Shown: positions 59,814-64,000 of the stretch, piece by piece
How the letters are laid out: the number at the start of each line of letters is the position of its first letter
Numbering within the stretch: the stretch's first letter is position 1
Assembly: GCA_023435225.1 (NCBI GenBank)
Contig: JAEYRX010000022.1
Coordinates: forward strand, 86,743-150,742
Length of the DNA stretch: 64,000 bases
Origin: Bacillota bacterium
Lineage (GTDB): Bacteria > Bacillota > UBA4882 > UBA8346
Reading direction: 5' to 3'
Translations under genes and position numbers: made by a program
The notes under the pieces: model-generated
Databases searched by the model: none
The model's input: only the letters and a program-made list of their open reading frames with translations
Told to the model about the DNA's origin: nothing

Positions 59814-62102
59814 TTATTTTAAAGATGGCAGCTTTAACAATGCGGTCAATTCTCCCGTATAATAAATAATTAACTTATGCAAGGCTCTGGTTAAAGCTAC
59901 ATAAAGCAACTTAATATCCAATTCCTTATCCGCATATATCTCCCGGTTGGCATCGGCGATAAATACCAGGTCGAATTCCAAGCCTTTTACCAGATAAGAC
60001 GGGACCACTACCAAACTGTTTTCATATTCCGTTTCTTCTCCGGTTAATAAAACAGCTTCCATATTACCGTTTTCTTTCAAATAACTAGTTATAATCTCAC
60101 ATTCCACCGGTGTCTTTCCGATAACCGCAATTGACTTTATCCCTTTGGCCCGGAACTCCGGAATATGGAGACTAATATCGGCAATTATCTCCTGCAAACT
60201 ATTTTTAGATATACATTTAACCGGTTCGCCATAACGAATCACCGGTTTAGCTAAAATCCGGCCCGGCGCTCGCCAGTTGGCGATTACTTGGTTGGCGCAT
60301 TCCATTATCTCCACCGTAGTCCGATAACTTTGCTCAAGAGTCAGATATTCGGCTTCCCCGTTGAACACTTTCTCCCGGACCGCTTCCCAATCCCTAGTTC
60401 CCCGGTAAGAATAAATTCCTTGAGCCAAATCGCCCAGGATAGTAAATGAGCTGTCTTTGATTATTTGCCGGAGTGTGAAAAACTGAAAAATACTAAAATC
60501 CTGTGCTTCATCGATGACAATATGTTTGGCTTTTATCTTCTCACTCAAGCCATAAAGCTGATATTTAATATAAGCAACAGCCGCCAGGTCTTCAATCTCC
60601 AAATGACCGTGTTTTAAATTATTAAGGATCTGCTCCCGGAGATAATTTACTACTTCCGGTTTGAGCTTATCCCGTGATAAATTCTTAAAATGTCCCGGAT
60701 TGATGAAGAACTCCCGGTAACAATCCAGCGCCTTCCAAAATTTGATTTGTTTAAAATATGTCTTAATTCCATTCTTGGCAAATTGTTTGGTTTTTTGAAC
60801 CCGTTCGTTTTTTTCATCAATAAGTTTTATGATCTTCTTTTGCCGTTCCGGTGTATCCGGTTTGGTAAATTTTAATTCTTCAATCGTTAGACGGCATTTA
60901 TTTTCCATTTCAGCGATTGTTTCGTCTTTCCAATCTTTAACCCTTTTTTCAAAATGTTTCTTCAGTTGTTCAACCCGTTGATAAATCGGCCAGCTCTGAT
61001 AATCAACAAAAAATAAGTTATGAATCTCTTCAGCGGAATATACCAACCAATCATCCGAACGGAAATCCTTTCCCGGCAGTAGTTTTAGCTCCAAATCTTT
61101 CATAAATGAATCCAACATCTCTTTTAAAAGCAGTCCCGACTTAAATATCGAAGCTTCCATAATTAAATCTACCGGTGTTGAATTATCCTTCTGCTCATTA
61201 ATGAAACACAACAATTTCTCATAAGTATTAATAATTTTATACGGTTCATCAATAATTTCAGCGGCAAAATCTTCATAAGTTGTTTGTTTGACTCTTTCGA
61301 CGCCCAACTCCGGAAGGATCTCCGAAATATAGTTCAAAAAGAACCTGGTTGGAGCGATTATTACGAAGTTCTCCGGCCGGAAAGATTTCCCGTAGTTATA
61401 TATCAAATAGGCGATCCTATGTAAAGCAATCGTAGTTTTTCCGCTGCCGGCCACTCCTTGTACTATTAGCGGCCGCCCCATTTCGGCCCGGATAACCCGG
61501 TTTTGTTCAGCCTGAATAGTGGAGACAATATCTTTTAATCTATTGTCGGCACTAGCTCCTAAATAAGATTGAAGAAACTGATCGTTAGTAGTAATATCAA
61601 TATCGAAAATTTCGTTCAGTTGTCCGTCTAGTATTGAAAATTGCCGCTTCAGTGAAAGTTCCCCGGTGACTTCTCCATCAGGGCATTGATAACTTGCCGG
61701 ACCCAGCCGGCTTTCATAATACATATTTGCCACCGGAGCCCGCCAGTCTACAATTATTAAACTTTGGTCCTCGTCGCGGCTAAGAGACATTTTACCAATA
61801 TATAAGCTTTCTTTCTTTTTCTTCCCATCCTCATGAAAATCAATCCGGGCAAAATAAGGCTTTTCCCGGGCCGACTCCAGATTTTGCAGTTTCAACGTCA
61901 ACCCGCCCATAATTTTGGAGTTAACCATTAGATCAATGAATTCCTGACTGTTATCCGCTATAGGTCGACTTAACCGAGAAACCTCCTTAGCGGCTTTACT
62001 CTGTTTAATCCCGGTTGTCTCCAGACTTTTTTCCACATAATCCAAAGTGTAATTTAAATGTTCCAGTTCTGCTCGATAAGACGGGTGTTGGTCCGCAGGC
62101 AT
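59814..62102 (-). CDS. helD: HelD-type RNA polymerase recycling helicase
   Basis: 762 residues of superfamily 1. The N-terminal coiled coil (ELEHLNYTLDYVEKSLETTG) precedes VDWRAPVANMYYESRLGPASY, a HelD signature. Walker A is GVAGSGKTTIALHR near residue 215, the Walker B/DEAQ-type motif is VIDEAQDFS, and late helicase motifs are LEQSYRTTVEIME and LLYVALTRALHKL. In Firmicutes HelD removes RNA polymerase from nucleic acid and recycles it. Single gene. Confidence 0.92.
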   Translation of the reverse strand: MPADQHPSYRAELEHLNYTLDYVEKSLETTGIKQSKAAKEVSRLSRPIADNSQEFIDLMVNSKIMGGLTLKLQNLESAREKPYFARIDFHEDGKKKKESLYIGKMSLSRDEDQSLIIVDWRAPVANMYYESRLGPASYQCPDGEVTGELSLKRQFSILDGQLNEIFDIDITTNDQFLQSYLGASADNRLKDIVSTIQAEQNRVIRAEMGRPLIVQGVAGSGKTTIALHRIAYLIYNYGKSFRPENFVIIAPTRFFLNYISEILPELGVERVKQTTYEDFAAEIIDEPYKIINTYEKLLCFINEQKDNSTPVDLIMEASIFKSGLLLKEMLDSFMKDLELKLLPGKDFRSDDWLVYSAEEIHNLFFVDYQSWPIYQRVEQLKKHFEKRVKDWKDETIAEMENKCRLTIEELKFTKPDTPERQKKIIKLIDEKNERVQKTKQFAKNGIKTYFKQIKFWKALDCYREFFINPGHFKNLSRDKLKPEVVNYLREQILNNLKHGHLEIEDLAAVAYIKYQLYGLSEKIKAKHIVIDEAQDFSIFQFFTLRQIIKDSSFTILGDLAQGIYSYRGTRDWEAVREKVFNGEAEYLTLEQSYRTTVEIMECANQVIANWRAPGRILAKPVIRYGEPVKCISKNSLQEIIADISLHIPEFRAKGIKSIAVIGKTPVECEIITSYLKENGNMEAVLLTGEETEYENSLVVVPSYLVKGLEFDLVFIADANREIYADKELDIKLLYVALTRALHKLIIYYTGELTALLKLPSLK

Positions 62103-62503
62103 TTTTGCCTCCTCATTATTTGAATTATTCTCTCCTTAAAAGGGAATTAGGGTATTATAAATAAAAACATCAAAATCAAAACAAAAAATCTGCAAAGGTT
62201 TAACGAATCCCCTGTTTAGGGATAGGGTCGCAGTTAGGCATCTTTGAATTTACAATTAATTATTTTTTTTTAAAGACAGGAAATTAATATTTTACTAAAA
62301 TCAAGACTGAAACCAAAACCGCATAATACCTAAAAAATTCTTATCAAGTAGTGTAATTAACCGAAATATGCATTCTAATCTTTCTCTTTGCCAATTACCA
62401 GTTTTCTCTTAATAAATCGCCAACTCTTTTAATCTTCCCCAAAAATAAAAAACCTTTCTATCCAATCCGGATGGAAAGGTTTTTCATAAAGACAACTTTA
62501 AAC
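62103..62503. other. 400-base gap
   Basis: AT-rich. No gene or strong repeat seen apart from the terminator at 62449-62484. Confidence 0.4.
62449..62484. terminator. Terminator of the LysE-type gene
   Basis: AAAACCTTTC with GAAAGGTTTT, T runs on both strands, 20 bases from the stop codon. Confidence 0.8.
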
Positions 62504-63136
62504 TTAATTGCCACTCCGAATCACCGACCAGATAATCCTGCCGGCAAAGTATAACAAAACAGCACCTAAGATCCGGTCGACCCAATGGCGGAATCTTTGA
62601 TACAACTCACGGAATCCCCCGGATGAGATTACAACGGAGAGAAAAATAAACCAGCTTCCAACCGCTAAAATAGTTTCCAAACCATAAATCCAACGAACCC
62701 ATCCGGGAGTTCCGGGGGTTAAAAACTGGGCAAAAATACTTAAGTAAAATAACGGAGCTTTAGGATTTAAAACATTACAGAAAAATCCATCACGAAACCC
62801 AAGCCAGCCCTCTCTTTTCAGTTGAAGCTCCGGTTTTAGTTCTATTGTGCTACTATCTTTATGTATTTTAGCCAAAAGGGCCGGAATAGCCAGCCGGACT
62901 AAATAAGCTGCTCCCAATAGTTGAATCAAGTGGAATATCTCCGGGTAGTGCTGGATAATCCAGGCAAAGCCCAAAATAGTGTAGCTCACATGGATAATCA
63001 AAGCGGCTCCAATTCCCAACGCCGTAGAAATTCCGGCCCACCGCCCGGAACCCAAACTATTTTTAGTCACTACAAAAAAATCCGGACCGGGTGAAATCCC
63101 CGCTAATAGACCAACTATAAACACTTGCAGATACAT
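62504..63136 (-). CDS. LysE-family amino-acid exporter
   Basis: 210 residues, about six membrane segments. The N-terminal family motif is GLLAGISPGPDFFVVTKNSLGSGR; later GLRDGFFCNVLNPKAPLFYL-like sequence (GFRDGFFCNVLNPKAPLFYL) contains the conserved NPKA. Exports a small amino acid or similar compound; which one cannot be told. Confidence 0.9.
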   Translation of the reverse strand: MYLQVFIVGLLAGISPGPDFFVVTKNSLGSGRWAGISTALGIGAALIIHVSYTILGFAWIIQHYPEIFHLIQLLGAAYLVRLAIPALLAKIHKDSSTIELKPELQLKREGWLGFRDGFFCNVLNPKAPLFYLSIFAQFLTPGTPGWVRWIYGLETILAVGSWFIFLSVVISSGGFRELYQRFRHWVDRILGAVLLYFAGRIIWSVIRSGN

Positions 63137-63156
63137 TGCGATTCCTCGATTCTAAT

Positions 63157-63876
63157 TCATTTCAAAGCCAATACCGGAAGTTTCTCAACAAACTGCCAAA
63201 ATTCTTGATAATTGCCTTGGTATGTCGCTTTAATAGGCTCTTTACTCCGGTGGATTAAGCAATCGGTTATTAAAAACGTCTCTATCCCCAATTTGGCAGC
63301 TATTAAATCCTCCTGCACATCGTTCCCTACCATTAAGCACTCGGCCGGTTCTTTTCCAATCTCCGTTAGAACTTCTTCATAAAATTGCAATTGTGGTTTG
63401 CAATATTTATTCTGTTCATAAGAGGTTATATATGAAAAATCTTCAGGTTTGAAACCGGCCCATTCGATCCGGTGAAAAATAGCTTTCTGGGGAAACAACG
63501 GATTAGTGGCAATAACTAGCTGATATCCTTTATTTTTCAGTTCTTTAACTGACCGTTGAATAAAAACGCTTTCCTTTACTGCATTCCGGACATTCAAAAA
63601 ACCTTCGTCATAATACTCATCAAACCTCTTTTGATAAACGGCCAAATCACCATCGATTAATTCAGCAAACTTTTCCATAAAGACTTCTTCATTCAAACGA
63701 GGCTCAGTATTTCCAACCATTACCTCGGTAGCAGCCCAAATATGACTGACTAACTGCTTAGGTTCAATTAGATCGTAAAATTTTCGCCCCATCTCTTCAA
63801 AATATATCTTGATGAATTTCTCCATATCCAATGGAAGCAAAGTCCCGTCCAGATCAAAAAGTATTGTATTGAACAT
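63157..63876 (-). CDS. HAD-superfamily hydrolase
   Basis: About 239 residues. Motif I FDLDGTLLPLD near residue 6, motif II ATNP (Thr), motif III Lys in the YCKPQ region, and motif IV MVGNDVQEDLIAAK. The helical cap suits a phosphoglycolate-phosphatase-like subclass. ATG 63876 has GGAG 6 bases upstream, so codons further upstream (to 63948) are not used. It lies 20 bases before the LysE gene, likely one unit. Confidence 0.88.
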   Translation of the reverse strand: MFNTILFDLDGTLLPLDMEKFIKIYFEEMGRKFYDLIEPKQLVSHIWAATEVMVGNTEPRLNEEVFMEKFAELIDGDLAVYQKRFDEYYDEGFLNVRNAVKESVFIQRSVKELKNKGYQLVIATNPLFPQKAIFHRIEWAGFKPEDFSYITSYEQNKYCKPQLQFYEEVLTEIGKEPAECLMVGNDVQEDLIAAKLGIETFLITDCLIHRSKEPIKATYQGNYQEFWQFVEKLPVLALK

Positions 63877-63992
63877 TTTAATCTCCATTCCGCCGCTGTC
63901 GCAGGCGGCACAAATAGTTATGAAAAAAAGGTGTGCGACTTTCACCAAAAGTGCTATCTTAATTTAAGGAGAAGGTATACTACAAAGCACGG

Positions 63993-64000
63993 TAGGAGGA
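63993..64000 (+). promoter_or_regulatory. Ribosome binding site of a gene beyond the window
   Basis: TAGGAGGA at the very end of the plus strand suggests that a plus-strand gene starts within about 10 bases after the window. Confidence 0.4.

Overview
The window looks like a chromosomal piece of an anaerobic, low-GC member of the Bacillota (Firmicutes). The evidence is the gene order rpmE / DUF1385 (yqhQ) / prfA / prmC, the grouping of coaX, hflX, dus, greA and lysS, a YlbJ-type sporulation membrane protein, a pyrophosphate-dependent phosphofructokinase, and start sites with strong AGGAGG-type ribosome binding sites. One gene (34082-34996) encodes a signal-peptide-bearing beta-barrel that ends in Phe, which suggests an outer membrane. 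Together with ylbJ this points to a diderm spore-forming lineage such as Limnochordia-like or Halanaerobia-like bacteria. I cannot fix the genus.

Layout. 1-2952: end of a Bat-type operon (TPR protein, BatD, BatE). 3299-4321: coiled-coil membrane protein on the other strand, then a 700-base stretch with decayed gene remnants. 5039-11443: surface polysaccharide block (UDP-sugar dehydrogenase, asparagine-synthase-like enzyme, two glycosyltransferases). 11881-15937: ylbJ, trxB, a glutaredoxin and a secreted WD40-like propeller. 16010-25350: one long minus-strand gene series that runs from ribosomal protein L31 through prfA and prmC directly into the complete [NiFe] hydrogenase maturation set hypA, B, F, C, D, E. 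25505-30434: radical SAM enzyme, rRNA methyltransferase, FAD enzyme and a YigZ protein. 30628: tRNA-Leu(CAA). 30809-33105: graveyard of defence and toxin-antitoxin remnants. 33163-34051: a palindromic element, a candidate structured RNA and two tiny genes. 34082-46906: outer-membrane barrel followed by housekeeping genes (U32 peptidase, PPi-PFK, LysRS, GreA, Dus, HflX, CoaX, Nif3-like). 47199-53391: second accessory region dominated by pseudogenes (HxlR, flavodoxin, HNH nuclease, GNAT, Gfo/Idh/MocA), a 21-bp tandem repeat array and a cluster of four small unknown genes. 53219-63876: two membrane glycosyltransferases (one a giant double enzyme), PhzF, HelD, LysE and a HAD phosphatase.

The most notable non-gene content is small repeated DNA. 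A 98-bp element occurs twice, about 97% identical and in opposite orientation, each copy flanked by a 4-bp duplication (TTAG or CTAA) as for IS5-type insertions. A second family of short hairpin elements has 5-bp duplications; one copy has split a GNAT acetyltransferase gene, and the stems of two copies differ in ways that keep pairing. Two loci carry tandem repeats with the same 21-bp period. Many intergenic gaps carry head-to-head arrays of imperfect 7-mers. A 224-bp triple-nested palindrome lies between dus and hflX.

All names rest on reading translated motifs and gene context; no database search was run. Start codons were moved where a ribosome binding site clearly favoured a different codon.
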